NCBI GenBank assembly: GCA_001465935.1
Contig: LNKV01000055.1
Location: 62,001-126,000 of the forward strand
DNA: 64,000 bases
Origin: Clarireedia homoeocarpa
Taxonomy: Eukaryota > Ascomycota > Leotiomycetes > Helotiales > Rutstroemiaceae
Reading direction: 5' to 3'
Positions 34,230 to 46,106 of this stretch are shown here, one piece after another (the stretch's first letter is position 1; every line of letters begins with the position of its first letter). Under the pieces are notes generated by a model. The model saw nothing but the letters and a program-made list of their open reading frames with translations. It did no database searches and was not told the DNA's origin. A program made the translations under genes and the position numbers.

Positions 34230-36587
34230 ATGACGAAGAAAACTATTACTGCGATCACTTTCAAGCATGTCTTACACATCTGGCGCGTCTTTCATGGATG
34301 GCTCGCGAATATCAAGGTCAAAAAAATGGCGACATTTGGTCAATTCATCCATCTACGGCGGCCTTCTCTGAAGTCGAAAGCTCGCAAACTTCAGCAGTCT
34401 CCAGGCTGCGTCGGCCCCGAGCTCGACCCCGAGCCATCGAAGACGCCACTTGACAGAGGTCTCAAATCCATGTCTTTCAATTGTGCTTTGCATATGTTTC
34501 CCCTCGCTATCACGAGCGCCATGGTATACCTCAACCTAACCTTCACCTACTGGTGGGATGGTTCGGATCAAAGTACCTGGCACAATAATCTTCTGAACAT
34601 GCTTCAATTTGCCGCTAAGGCCCACGAGCTCTGTATTGGCGCTTCGATTACTGCAATGGTGTCTCATTTTGCAATCTTTATTCTTTGTCGACGCAGGGGC
34701 TTGCCTTTCAGACTACTTGGTGCAGATATCCAAGTAGGATCATTGAATCTCTTTTTCAACAAGTCATTTTGGTCCACGCGAATCCGTAGCGAAGTTGCAG
34801 TCTTTACTTCCTTTCTGGTATTTTGTTCACTCCTGGCCGCCCTCTCAGGCCCATCCTCTGCAATTGCAATACGACCTCGTTTGGATTGGTGGCAAGTGGC
34901 AAATTTTACCTGGGATTATGAATACCATAGTGCCGTCAATCCTTGGCCAATGTCAATATTCGCTACCCCTTCACATAATTCGGCCATAAACTGCACACCT
35001 GTTATTGATTCCACTCTCGATTCTTTGTATTGCCCAGCCAGTGGCGTGATTGAATTGATCGGGCCATTCAGAGCACTCAACCCTATCGTACCGGGGGATG
35101 CTCAAAACATAAGTTTCAGAGACTCAACTGGCCTAACCCTTCGCATGGTCAGATCAACCATTCTGAGCTTCGATCAGGCCCATGCTTATTCAACTTCACT
35201 TTCCATGGTGTCCCAGATTGTAGTTGCTGGACTTTGGATGAACCTCAAAGGGATCGTTTCTCCACATCCTGCCATTTCCCAACCCAAATACGTCCTCAAC
35301 CCGAAGTCGAATGTCAAGCAACCATTAGTGCAAGTGAAATGCAATGCATACGCGAAGTCCATGGTAGACACCGCTTCACCAGCCATAAGCCCACCGCTAT
35401 TTCCGGTAATTACCAGCCTGACCTCGCAGCATTTGCCGGAGCCTGGGCTACGAGGCTACCCAGTGCCTGAGTATGCGCTCAATAGTCAAGACCACGACGG
35501 ATTCTCCTTCACCTGGGTGAACTTGTATGGAAGCAATCGCTCGGCATCTATTGGACTTGTCTTCAAGGTCCCTTACGCGAACCACACATCCAACAGTGTC
35601 TTTCAGGACAGTGTAATTCTACCATGCACCGTTGATGCAAGATGGATATCCACGGAGATGACTTATGATCCCACAACGACCGACGAGGTCAGTGATAGTT
35701 TCGCTGACCCCCAGACGTTTTCCAGTTTGGGCCAATATATTGCAACCTCGAATGGAAGCTTTGTAAAGGAAACTGGGATGTCGCTTACCGAAGTCATCAA
35801 TATTGATCCGGGGTGGGCCAGACTAGTTAATCCAATAATCACTATCCCTTACATCACAAACTTCACCGGTTCTAACATGACAATAATCGAAGAGGGATTA
35901 GAACTCTTCACATTGAATGATTCGAATGGCACTGTAAGTTTTAATTATTTGGAAAGATTATACAGTAGAGTAGGGAGTTTGCGCCGGCCATACACCATCA
36001 TGGATACTCAAAATTTTTTCTCGCTTTACATGGCTACAGCTATGACAGATGGACTTGCACGTTATAACATCCCAGACCTATCGGGGGGCCCCGGTGCGCT
36101 TATTAGTGGAGAGAGTGTCTACAAGAAATCTCCCGCATCATCGCCCCTTGAGACACCAGAAAGATCCCGCGACAACTGGCACGTATGGCGATTCGACGTC
36201 TGGCGGAAAGGATACAGCTACGGCGCTCGCGACATTACCACCAAGCTTGCCCTTGCGGTTCTCCTCACACACGCTGCGCTAGTCATAGGTTTCATGATAT
36301 ACCTGTGGATCAGAGGCTGGACGACAAATTCGTGGACCTCGATTGGAGAATTAGTAGCTCTGGCGCTGAGGTCTCGGTCGACGAAACAGTTTGAGGGGAC
36401 GGATGCTGGCATCAGTCGACGGGAGACGTGGGCGCAGAATGTGAGAATCAGGGAGGTCAATCAGGGAAATCTGGAGCTCCGGTTTGGGTACGATGGATGC
36501 GAGGAAGATAAAGGGGAGAAGGTGGGGAAGGTGGAAGTGGGGAGGGAGTATGGTGCTGGGGCTTTGGAGAAGCCGAGTGCCGTTTGA
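34230..36587 (+). CDS. large membrane protein of unknown function with glycosylated ectodomain
   Basis: Single-exon protein of 785 residues that I cannot place in a named family. The N-terminal 80 residues are basic. Three hydrophobic segments follow (near 90-115, 135-155 and 190-220: FPLAITSAMVYLNLTF, ASITAMVSHFAIFIL, VFTSFLVFCSLLAALSG). A long central region of about 450 residues has more than ten NXS/T sites and paired Cys, suggesting an extracellular domain. A last hydrophobic segment (LALAVLLTHAALVIGFMIYLWI) lies near residue 680, followed by a cytoplasmic tail. This 3+1 arrangement recurs in uncharacterised Pezizomycotina proteins, in my recollection. Alternative in-frame starts exist (ATG in VKKMATFG), but the upstream ATG is kept because the sequence between is open. 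The function is unknown. Confidence 0.8.
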   Translation: MTKKTITAITFKHVLHIWRVFHGWLANIKVKKMATFGQFIHLRRPSLKSKARKLQQSPGCVGPELDPEPSKTPLDRGLKSMSFNCALHMFPLAITSAMVYLNLTFTYWWDGSDQSTWHNNLLNMLQFAAKAHELCIGASITAMVSHFAIFILCRRRGLPFRLLGADIQVGSLNLFFNKSFWSTRIRSEVAVFTSFLVFCSLLAALSGPSSAIAIRPRLDWWQVANFTWDYEYHSAVNPWPMSIFATPSHNSAINCTPVIDSTLDSLYCPASGVIELIGPFRALNPIVPGDAQNISFRDSTGLTLRMVRSTILSFDQAHAYSTSLSMVSQIVVAGLWMNLKGIVSPHPAISQPKYVLNPKSNVKQPLVQVKCNAYAKSMVDTASPAISPPLFPVITSLTSQHLPEPGLRGYPVPEYALNSQDHDGFSFTWVNLYGSNRSASIGLVFKVPYANHTSNSVFQDSVILPCTVDARWISTEMTYDPTTTDEVSDSFADPQTFSSLGQYIATSNGSFVKETGMSLTEVINIDPGWARLVNPIITIPYITNFTGSNMTIIEEGLELFTLNDSNGTVSFNYLERLYSRVGSLRRPYTIMDTQNFFSLYMATAMTDGLARYNIPDLSGGPGALISGESVYKKSPASSPLETPERSRDNWHVWRFDVWRKGYSYGARDITTKLALAVLLTHAALVIGFMIYLWIRGWTTNSWTSIGELVALALRSRSTKQFEGTDAGISRRETWAQNVRIREVNQGNLELRFGYDGCEEDKGEKVGKVEVGREYGAGALEKPSAV

Positions 36588-37626
36588 AGGGGTTGCGTAG
36601 TTTGAGTAGATATGGGGCTTAGTTGCGTTGACGACTGTAGGGTATGCTCCCGGCATGATTACATGCGGATAGGTTGGGAGGTAGTAAGTGTGTATTGTCT
36701 TACGTGTATGAAGAGTGTAGTTTTTGATCTTCTTGTATTTCCAAAGATTGGTCTTTCATTATGTCCACTACTGTAATTCATTCATTCATTACAAAGAAGT
36801 TGCGCGTGGATATCTATCAAATTCCGCTATTTATTCACCATTCTCAAGCGACATACTGTAGTGATACTCATCGAACTTTTTGTTGTCCGCAGCGGACCGA
36901 TGAGAATATACATGTAGTCAGTCAGCTAGGCAGTCGCAAGTCTGAAACCAACAATCACGATATATGATTACCAGTCTGCATCTTCCACTTCCCCCTCTAC
37001 TCTACTCTCTGCAACCAACCCGCAGGAGCTAACGAATTGTGTTTTATCTTTCCTATTATCGGCTAGCCTTAAAAGACGGCGAATAATATTAATACCTGCT
37101 GTTGGTTTTTCGATCTTGTTACCTTTAGATAGATAGAAACAAATACATACATACATACATACATACATATGCTTTTGAGAGTCTTAATACATGCAGTGAG
37201 GAGGGAATCTAGGATTCGAGTCATCTGGCATGAACTGCAGAAGGGCATTCCCATTCCCCCAGCTCGAATTCCTGCGTGTTGTATATCGCTTCTCTTGTCT
37301 AAAACGATTGAGCGGTCGGTTTGGAGATATCATCATAGAGCTATATATACGTGCCTGTGCTGCTTGGGATCGGGTGATTTAATGCGTGGGATTGGAAGAA
37401 GTACAAAGGAGGGGGTGAATGGTGGCGGTTCCTTGACGATCACCAAGGCGTCATATTTAGCTTTCTTTCTTCGATTCTTAGAGACTGTGTTAATACCCAT
37501 GAAACGATGATTGGAGTACTGTGTAGTGATATTTCCCCAACAGCACGAGATATATAGGAAAAAGAGAGTGTTATTCTACCTATGCTCTAACTATGCGCGC
37601 GTCCGAAACATATAACTTTCAACAGC
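36588..37626. other. 3' intergenic region between convergent genes
   Basis: About 1 kb between the ends of the membrane protein (+) and the amidase (-). It contains CATA repeats at 37145-37170 and several short open frames without domain-like composition. No gene seen. Confidence 0.6.
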
Positions 37627-39622
37627 TCACTGTGCCTTTGTCCAACCACGAGTGCACCGAAGCACCGGCTTCCCTTTCGACCGAACCAGCGTAGCCTGTT
37701 CAAACGCATACGCAACCGATATCAACTTATAATCATCCCATCTCTTTCCAATAAATGAAATACCAATCCTACACATCATCAGCGTTCAGACATCAATAAC
37801 AATCTAACTCAGCTCACGGCACTCCAGGTCCAACATCAACAAGCCCATTGCTCTGTTTTCTCGTAACCTCTGTATATTCCGGATAATAACCCATCGGAAC
37901 CCCTACCACTGGATTCCCGCCTACATCCGCCGGTTCGCAAGCAACGTTCGTCGGAAGCATGATGATATCACAGCTGTATCTTTCCAAGAGTTTAGGGATC
38001 TGCTTGCCCATATCGAGACGCTGGGCTAAGGAGCGTTTGTATTCGCGGGATTCGCGCGTGTATTGTTGACCGATGGTGACATAATTTTCGAGATATTCTA
38101 GGTTTCGTATGTCGGCTTCTTCTTCGGGGGTTGTTTTGAGGTATTCGATGATGTCTTCGAATGTGTGGAGATTGTGAGGGTTAATGGTGAAGTTTGAGAG
38201 TGATTGTTTCATGTCTGGTTTGGATTAGTGAGGGTTTTGGGTGGCATGGCGAGTGAGAGAACTACTGTTGTAGACGTCTACCGTGAGTGCGATATCATAG
38301 TCGTCACCTGAGACAGGTGATGATCTATCAACACCAAATTTGGAGTAATTTGCTGGATCTACGATGGTAGCTCCTAGCCTCCTCATAACATCGATCGCAT
38401 GATGGAAGAGTTGTGTTGTGGTCGTGTCGACCTTCTGCAGAAGATGGCGGGGAATCTAACCGCAAGTCAATATTCCTGCTCTTAATATGTAAGGATGGGA
38501 TATCATACCGCAATCCTCAACCCATCAAGTCTAACATGAGTGCACGCATTCTTGAAATCGGTGCCAGGTCTGATCCTCTGAGAACCAATTTGGTCACGAG
38601 GATCTGATATTGTGAAGAGATCTCTTTCGTCCGGACCTGAACCTGTGAGAACACAGCCATCAACTGTCCCAGACTCATACCTGCTATAGCAGTAAGCAAA
38701 ATTGCTGCATCTTCAACACTCTTGGCCAGCACACCCACGGTATCTTGCCATTTACTCGCCGAATACGCGCCGTATCTCGAAGTTAGTCCTACAGTTGGTT
38801 TTATCCCTACCACGGCAGATTTAGAAGCCGGCATGATAATGCTCCCAGAAGTCTGATGAGAGGATCAGAATCCAGCGTCATGCATTCCTACAGACGAACT
38901 TACTTCGGTTCCCAGTGCAGCCGCGCAGAGTCCAAGAGCTACTGCGACGGCGCTTCCAGATGATGAGCCCGATGGTGACTGATCCTTATGATATATCCCA
39001 AGACACTGGCCACCAACCGCCGACCAGCCAGAAGTATTACGAAAATTAGCAAATTGTGATCCGTTCGCGACTCCTAGGATAATAGCTCCCTGTTCCCGAA
39101 GTTTACGAATTGTTGTTGCTTCGATCCCTGGAATGGCGTCCAAGAGCCCTGTGCACCCATCTGGGCAGGCTTAATTCCATGATTGGGGTTGAAGAAGCAC
39201 GACAAAGACTTACAGGTACATTTAAGCCCGTCAGTAGTAAGAAATAGGTTCTTGACTAGAATTGGGATTCCATGGAGAATGCCCCGGCACGAGCCCTTTG
39301 ACCGCTCTTGATCTTTTTGTCTCGCTATCGCCATGGAAGTTCGGTTGATCTCAGTGACGGCACAAATAGTAGGATTGACCTGCTCGATGCGTTTTATATA
39401 TCTCTTTTTCACATCTTTGCATCAGCGTCTTCTCATTTCTCATTTGTGATGTCGTGAGAACCGACTGACCCTCACAAGATCTTCACTGGAAAACCGACCA
39501 TCTTGTAAACCGCGCAGCAATTGCGAGATGGAAATGGTGTCAAGATCCAGCTCCGATGGTGCAGGTGGTGGTTTTTGAGCAAACGAATACAATAGTCCAA
39601 GAATTGATTCGAAATCATACAT
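37627..39622 (-). CDS. amidase-signature family hydrolase, 8 exons
   Basis: Predicted amidase of 542 residues that would hydrolyse an amide bond with a Ser-cisSer-Lys triad. Exons in phase: 39622-39470, 39403-39214, 39160-38904, 38852-38681, 38636-38509, 38455-38266, 38214-37818, 37768-37627. Catalytic Lys lies near residue 102 (HGIPILVKNLF). The Gly/Ser-rich signature (QSPSGSSSGSAVAVALGLC) carries the cis-Ser near 180, and GTETSGSIIMPA carries the nucleophile near 204, with the usual spacing of 24. The downstream phrases VGIKPTVGLTSRYG, DTVGVLAKSVEDAA and AIAGPDERD are also family-typical, and the last exon has GPGVPIGISFIGKRWDDYKL. There is no signal peptide, so it is probably cytosolic. 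The substrate cannot be read; fungal members act on acetamide, indoleacetamide and others. Introns are 44-66 bp, so simple frame tracking fragments the gene. Confidence 0.92.
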
Positions 39623-40618
39623 TACACGGGGTCAATAGTTATAGACTGTGGGATCACAGCAGGACACAAGAGGAGTATGCTCGCAACCAGTTCCGATAAC
39701 ATTTTAGAGGGAAAGAACGCCCCTGGATCCCGTCCTAGCGGTACTTCCTACTTCCACAGAGGTTGGGGCCCAGCCACAGCTAACTTGACTGCAGAACACC
39801 AAAACCTTCCAGGTGTCGCCCAAACTTCATGGAGTTTGGTCTCGATGACATAGTATGTACAGTACGTAGATGGTTCCTGACATCCACATTCCGCGTTAAA
39901 TCTATGAACAGCAAGAACACGAACAGGAACACAAACACGAGCACGAACACGAACACAAACACAAACACGAACACACACACACAAACTGTAAACGCAACAA
40001 AACATATAAAGATGATGGCGATGTGGCCATAATCGTCCGGTGGATGGAGTCAAGTTGACGTCGTCTGTTGTGGAATCACGTGTGAGCTACATCTGGATGA
40101 ACTGCTTCCTGGTTGGCTGACGCGCCTGGGTTGAAGGTGTCGTCAGAAGCTTCCCAAATGTCGCGTTATGGGTTTGTTTGTTGTAAGATTGATTTGCTCC
40201 ACGCACCACTCATTCACTACCTGGACGAAGTGCTTCGTAGGTCAGACCAAATGCACTGCCAAGTAGGTGGTGTCTCATAACCAGATATCCAAGGCATCCA
40301 AGGCATCCAAGGCATCCAAGAAGGGAGACGGCGGTCACATTAGATAGGAGATATCCTTCCGCACCTCACCGCGCTGCTCGCTGCTTCCCGGTTCTACATA
40401 TGAATCATGTGGTACCTTGCACATGTCAATAATGTCTCAAGCCATTATCCCAGTACAAATGATAAGCGCCAATCGGCATCTCTCCGGTATCGCCGACATC
40501 GCCAAAGCTCTCCAGCCTCTCTTCTCTTATACATTCACTCACACTCTCTCTCTTCTCCCTTCTCTCTCCTTTCTATCAAAACAACCAAGGAGATTGAGAT
40601 TCGGCAAAGTTGTTCATC
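39623..40618. promoter_or_regulatory. divergent promoter region between amidase and M28 peptidase
   Basis: About 1 kb with no coding sequence. It contains degenerate ACGAACACAAAC repeats (about 39907-39980), a 10-bp ATCCAAGGC-type repeat (about 40287-40320) and a C/T-rich strip (40500-40570) just upstream of the M28 start, typical of a fungal transcription start. Confidence 0.55.
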
Positions 40619-42251
40619 ATGTATCGTTCTACTACCCTATTACTTGCGGCCTCGTCGTTGGCCGCAAGCTCAATCATCCAACAACCTCTGCAAGAGCAAA
40701 CCAACTCCCAAGCTCTTATCAACTCCAAACCATTAGTCGACTCTGCAACACTCCAGAAAGACATCAAGACGTCAAATCTCTTGGACAGGGCGAAGCAGCT
40801 TTCCAAGATTGCTGACGAAGGAATCCATGAGTACAACCACCCTACAAGAGTCATCGGCTCGCAAGGTAAACAGCTACGATTGGAATCTAGTCGTGTAACA
40901 CATTCACTAACTTCTATTCGCGCAACAGGGCATTGGTCGACAATCGATTATATCTACTCGACAATCGCATCGCTCAGCGATTACTACGATGTCTCAAATC
41001 AAACCTTCCCTGCCGTAATGGGAAATGTCTTCGATTACCGCCTCGTCCTTGGGCACAGCGTACCTGAGTCGGCCATACCCATGAGCCTCACTCCTCCTAC
41101 CGCCAAGAAAGATGCGGTCTTCGGCCCCTTGGTTCTAGTCGACAACGACGGTTGCGAGGAGTCTGATTATCCATCGGACGTCAAAGGTGCCATTGCAATT
41201 ATTCGCCGTGGAACTTGCGCCTTCGGTGATAAGTCTGCCAATGCAGGAAAAGCAGGTGCAATTGCTGCAGTCATCTACAACAAAGAACATGGAACATTTG
41301 GAGGAACTTTGGGCTCACCAGATAAGAACCATATCGCCACTTTCGGCATTTCAATCGACGACGCAAGTCCATACATTGATGAGTTGAAGAAGGGGAAGTC
41401 GATTGATGGCTCTGCATATATTGATGCGGTTGTTCAGGACATTCGCACAACAAACATTATCGCTCAGACCAAAGGAGGTGATCAAGAGAACTGTGTAATG
41501 TTGGGAGGACACTCCGACAGTGTTGCAGAAGGCCCAGGTATCAACGACGATGGCTCTGGATCTTTGACTCTTCTTGAAATTGCTACACAATTAAGCAAAT
41601 ACAGCGTCAACAACTGCGTCCGATTTGCTTGGTGGGCTGGAGAAGAGGAGGGATTGCTTGGCTCTGACTACTATGTTTCTCAACTCTCTGAAGAAGAGAA
41701 CCTGAAGATTCGACTTTTCATGGATTACGATATGTTGGCCTCGCCAAACTACGCGTACCAAGTATACAATGCAACAAATGCCCTCAACCCTACCGGATCC
41801 GAGGAATTGAGGGATTTGTATACTCAGTGGTATGAGGCCCATGACCTTAACTACACTTACATTCCATTTGATGGACGAAGTGATTATGACGCTTTCATTA
41901 AGCATGGAATTCCAGGTGGTGGAATCGCAACTGGTGCAGAAGGTGTAAAGACTGATAAGGAAGCTGAAATGTTTGGTGGAAAGGCTGGAGAATGGTTTGA
42001 TCCTTGCTACCATCAACTTTGCGACACTGTTGATAACCTCGCTTTGGATGCGTGGTTGATCAATGCTCAGGTAATGCTAACCATCCCCTCGAATTATTTC
42101 TTCGTGCTAACTATCATAATAGCTTGTTGCTCATTCCGTCGCAACTTATGCCGTGTCTTTCAAGGGCTTCCCTGAGAGGACTGGAGTCAAGAATACTGCA
42201 TCAAGTGTGCAAGAGAAGAGCGCTTACCATGGCCCTCAACTGATTATGTAA
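40619..42251 (+). CDS. secreted M28 zinc aminopeptidase with PA domain
   Basis: Predicted secreted aminopeptidase of 505 residues that releases N-terminal residues from peptides outside the cell or in the vacuole (Ape3/Lap2-like). Exons 40619-40865, 40929-42070 and 42123-42251 join in phase. A signal peptide covers residues 1-19 (TTLLLAASSLAASS). A PA domain lies around 140-260 (VKGAIAIIRRGTCAFGDKSANAGKAGA). The M28 core shows the two-zinc ligands: GGHSDSV (His), INDDGSGSLT (bridging Asp), WAGEEEGLLGS (catalytic Glu and ligand Glu), MDYDMLASPN (Asp) and PCYHQLCD (His). Intron 1 (40866-40928) is exactly 63 bp and has no stop, so the open frame runs through it. Splicing restores the family-like junction VIGSQ-GHW. 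Several NXS/T sites fit a secreted protein. Confidence 0.93.
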
Positions 42252-43418
42252 ATGCATTTTGTATGAATAGGTCGGATACCCTTTGAATAATATAGGTGGA
42301 GTTCCAAGGAGAGGATGTACACATCTCTGTAGCATTATCATTATAATATGTCATCAATATTTCACTATCATCACATGCCTTTCAATCTACCCACTATTTT
42401 TGCCCCTTCCAAGTCCTTCAAGTGAAATGAACTGCTTCAGGTATGCTGCTTCGTGTTCTCGAACATTTTTATCCACTTTATAAGTAATCCTTCAATATAC
42501 CATGTGTACCGTGGCTATGCAATCACGCACAAGTATCCAAACCAAGGCAAATTCATTGTTCGGCTGAGCATTCCAATAGCCACTGCAAAATCGAACATAT
42601 TGATCAAGGATAAATGCTTCTCACCCTTCATCTTCGCCTTCTTCATGCCTGAACCGACCTTTTCTCGAGGCCCAAGGGACAGAACTGAACGAATGAGCGA
42701 CAGCAGACCGCATCCGAGACCCCTGACCTTCCCGGTACACCCATCTATTCATTGCCTCATTCGGTGATGAAATTCGCCTTGTACGGTAATTTTCCCCATT
42801 TCCTAGTTGATGCACCACTTGGGCGATCCATAGCATATACACATCAATTGCTCAGTGTAGTGAGCAGCCACCAGCTCACCGCAGTTCGCTGACAGGTTTT
42901 CACTTACCCATAATCCTTCAACGCACGCACGAGAGGGAAAGACCCACTATTCGGGTCTTGAGATGGGTCGGTTTTCTTCAGCTATTGACCACTGCCAGCG
43001 CGGGATGAGGTCCTGCGGGATGAGGCAGGTTTTGGGCTGGTGTGATTGGATCTTGGCTCTGCGGCTTGGAGGTGATTCTGTCCGATTAAGGTTCTGGCGT
43101 TCAGGGATGAGGGTAAGGGCTGGATTTAACGGAACTGAAATGAGGGGGAGATGATGGGTAGATGAGCAAGTGGTGGCGTCTCTGGTGGATTGAATTTTCC
43201 GTAGATTGGACAGGGGGGTATTGGATATATCTTTTGAGGTTTTCCCGTGTGAGGGTTCCAGATCTTACCGTCAATTTAGTATCATCTTCCATCGACATCA
43301 CGACGCAGAAAACGACGGGACAAAATAGAATCCGTCGACACGAGCTATCTCAGCAAACTACACATAAAATCAACAACCCCCAAAATCAGTCAAAACGGGT
43401 GCCACCGAAAGCAAACCC
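42252..43418. other. intergenic region
   Basis: About 1.2 kb between the M28 gene and the small basic protein. No convincing coding sequence on either strand; the open frames are short with atypical composition. It probably holds the promoter of the downstream gene. Confidence 0.5.
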
Positions 43419-43796
43419 ATGCCTCACCGGCATCACCACCATCACCACCACCGGGGCGGCACCCTCCCTCCAACGCATCACCCCTACCACTACAAACCCC
43501 CTCCTTACTCTCCCCGTCGCCAACGCGCGCGCTCGCCCTCGCTGCTGCGCGAACTGCCGCCCGTGCAGGAGATCCCCGAGATCCGCAGACTGAATATCCG
43601 CTACCTGGCGTTGAATCATAAGATCGAACATGAATGGTACGGGGTGCCTATAATCCGGAATTTCAGGGTGACGAATCATAGAGGGGTGGAGCAGTTGTTG
43701 CCGGGAGGGAAGGGGGTCGTTAGTAGAGCGAATGTAGGGAGGACGGTAAGGGAGAAGTTGGGTGACGTGTTGCAGGAGAGGTTTAAGGGGTGGTGA
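43419..43796 (+). CDS. small basic hypothetical protein, His-rich start
   Basis: Single-exon open frame of 125 residues, unrecognised. The first 45 residues are low complexity (a run of eight His, then Pro/Tyr and an Arg-rich stretch). Residues about 46-125 look like a real globular domain: EIPEIRRLNIRYLALNHKIE, EWYGVPIIRNFRVTNHRGVEQLLPGG and VREKLGDVLQERFKGW have balanced composition and amphipathic periodicity. The stop overlaps a GTGAGT donor-like motif, so a further exon is possible. The opposite strand is also open but encodes Pro/Lys/Gln-rich low complexity, which favours the plus strand. The function is unknown. Confidence 0.5.
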   Translation: MPHRHHHHHHHRGGTLPPTHHPYHYKPPPYSPRRQRARSPSLLRELPPVQEIPEIRRLNIRYLALNHKIEHEWYGVPIIRNFRVTNHRGVEQLLPGGKGVVSRANVGRTVREKLGDVLQERFKGW

Positions 43797-45284
43797 GTTT
43801 GAATGTTTTTTTTTTTTCTGTTGTGGGTTTTGGGTCTTGGGGGTTTGTTTTCTTTTTTCATATTGGGGATGGGGAAGAGGAAAGGCGGATAATGGCATGG
43901 GAGGAGAAGATTGTTTGATCGTTTGATTCCTACTTTAGCTGAATGACTGAATACTGACGAGGTGAATTATAGGAGATATATAGGCGCGGAGAAGCCCACA
44001 GCCGGACCATGCAGTTCAAGAACGCCAGATGGATATTCGCAGAGGGAGCTTTCGGTTTGGATACAGAGGAGGGAATAAACGAATAATAATACCAAGATCG
44101 TAGACCAATGAGGTGAGTTTTGTGATTCTATTTATTATCGTCTTGGATAGACTGGAATGATCGGTGGGAGCTAAGTACTTAGCTAATGGCCTTAGGTGTA
44201 TAGATTGACGAAAGATGCATCTTTGCTTAATGAGCGGTGGTGTCTTATGTGTAATGGTAGGATATCCGAGGGAAAGAAGTGTATTGTTGATAACCCTCGA
44301 ATCATGGATGAGCTGGGGGCATTGACCGCATGGAGTTACCTCGCGGTAGAAAGGAGAGGACACAAGTAGATTCGAGACATTGGGCACAGATGTGAAGACG
44401 AAGACTCTTATTCTTGTATATCAAACTTTTCATATAGAATTTGGGGGCCGGCAGTGGCTATAGGAGAAATCTTTTAGACTGATTATCGAAAGATACTTTT
44501 TTTCATCATATTTTTACAGCTACATATGCCTGTTATTTGAATTCCTTACTCCTCCTGTCTCATCTCCTTTACACTCAAACAAAGATAAAAAGAATTATTG
44601 GTGAAGCATATGTAAAATATCCTCTTACCACCGGAGACAGCGAACGAACGTTTTGAAATCTTTCTAGAGTGGAATCAAAACGTGATCAAATCCGCTCACT
44701 CATCAATACATCGCATCATTGTGTGCAGCTGAGAATTAGAAATACTCGACTTGCTCGTTCCGACACATATTCAACCAAACCAGTCCTGCTCATTCATTTC
44801 TGCAGCCATGCCTACTCCGCTCCTCTGAGTCATAACCCCTTTTGCGAGAATGAATGGCCATCAACGCCACGCCATCATCTAAGCAGGCACCGACATCTAG
44901 GAGGGTATAAATTCGACAAGGCTCTTGGAGCGATCAACCATTTCTAGACTTCTCGCGTGCTGGAGATGGAACGGGATAAGCTCTATTGACTTTTCACAAG
45001 AACAAGAACATCGTCTTGCCTTGCTTACACCATCCAATACCGTGACAGTCACATCACTTCGAGGGGAATTAACCGTGTTTGGCTTGTCATGAACAAGATC
45101 CTTACTCATTGACAGCGGGAAAAAGGAAATCAACAAGTTCACTTCAGGATTGACTATGGCTGGTATATAAGCATGCCAGTCGAAAACTTCCTTGCACGAC
45201 AATCGAAACTTGCGCCTGCCATTTACTCTTCATGAGTCTTGTGAGAGAACAGAACTTGATTGATTTCTATCTAAACTACGGAAA
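43797..45284. other. intergenic region with a TATA box near its right end
   Basis: About 1.5 kb without a recognisable gene. A TATATAAG at 45164-45171 precedes the possible small gene at 45285. A T tract occurs near 43806-43817. Confidence 0.5.
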
Positions 45285-45497
45285 ATGGGCACCACTGTTG
45301 AATATCCGAATGGCACCAATATGCCCAAGGTAGGTGGCAAGTTAGATGGTAAGCTTACAAAGAAGACGATTTATATGCTTCATTTGGGCAATCACTAGAT
45401 TTTTACCGGTCCTGAGGGTAAAGAAATTGAACTGGAAGGATGGCATGGATACTTTGGATATTATTTTGACGCGCTAATTCTAGAGATATTCACCTGA
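45285..45497 (+). CDS. possible 47-residue two-exon small protein
   Basis: Candidate gene below usual size cutoffs. TATATAAG lies 121 bases upstream, and the ATG context is GGAAAATGGG. Exon 1 (45285-45329) encodes MGTTVEYPNGTNMPK. A GTAGGT donor, 69-bp intron (45330-45398) and CACTAG acceptor lead in phase to exon 2 (45399-45497), encoding IFTGPEGKEIELEGWHGYFG and a short hydrophobic tail, then TGA. The peptide has ordinary amino acid balance and no signal peptide. The evidence is promoter-like context plus a clean splice; homology is unknown. It could also be chance. Confidence 0.35.
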
Positions 45498-46106
45498 TAG
45501 AGAGATGGGATGGGTAGTGAATGGGAGGATGTGGAACGGTCGTTGTGGAAGGTTGCAAGAGATAAGAGTAGCACGCACGTGTGTGATGAAGGAATTAATG
45601 AATAGCTCTACTATTCAAGAATAGAAAGACATCGGAATGAAGTAATGCTCACTAGAGCTGCATGTTAGGGCTAATTGATGTCAAAAGCCTGTGAGCGATA
45701 GCAGTATCGCAGGATGAAGACAGTGGGTTGCTCGCTAGTGTAAGTTGAGTGTAGGCATCGATTCAGAGCTGGAAATCTGAGGTCAGGTTCCAGTGGCGAT
45801 GTTTTTCTCAGAAGATGATATAGGATATGTTGCAAAACATTGCACTACGCATGTGCCGAAGTAGGCTCATTGAAATTCGTAACCCATCAAATGGCATCGT
45901 ACATCTAGGCCACATATTCCCTACTCTTGCTCCTTTCAGAGTTTGGCAGATTTGCTCTGGAGGCTGCATCTGTCCTCCTTCCTACTTGATTTTTCACAGC
46001 CCCATGAACTGCCGATCGACCTTGATGCTCAGTCTGCCTATTCAGACAGAATGCTATCTCTGGCACCCTTCTTAGAATTTGAATACCGCTCCTCTCACCA
46101 ATCATT
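45498..46106. other. intergenic interval
   Basis: About 600 bases between the small candidate gene and the end of COG5. No further gene seen. Confidence 0.5.

Noticed and set aside
36968..37254. Open frames with MYVC/CMYV repeats
   Set aside because: Produced by CATA tetranucleotide repeats.
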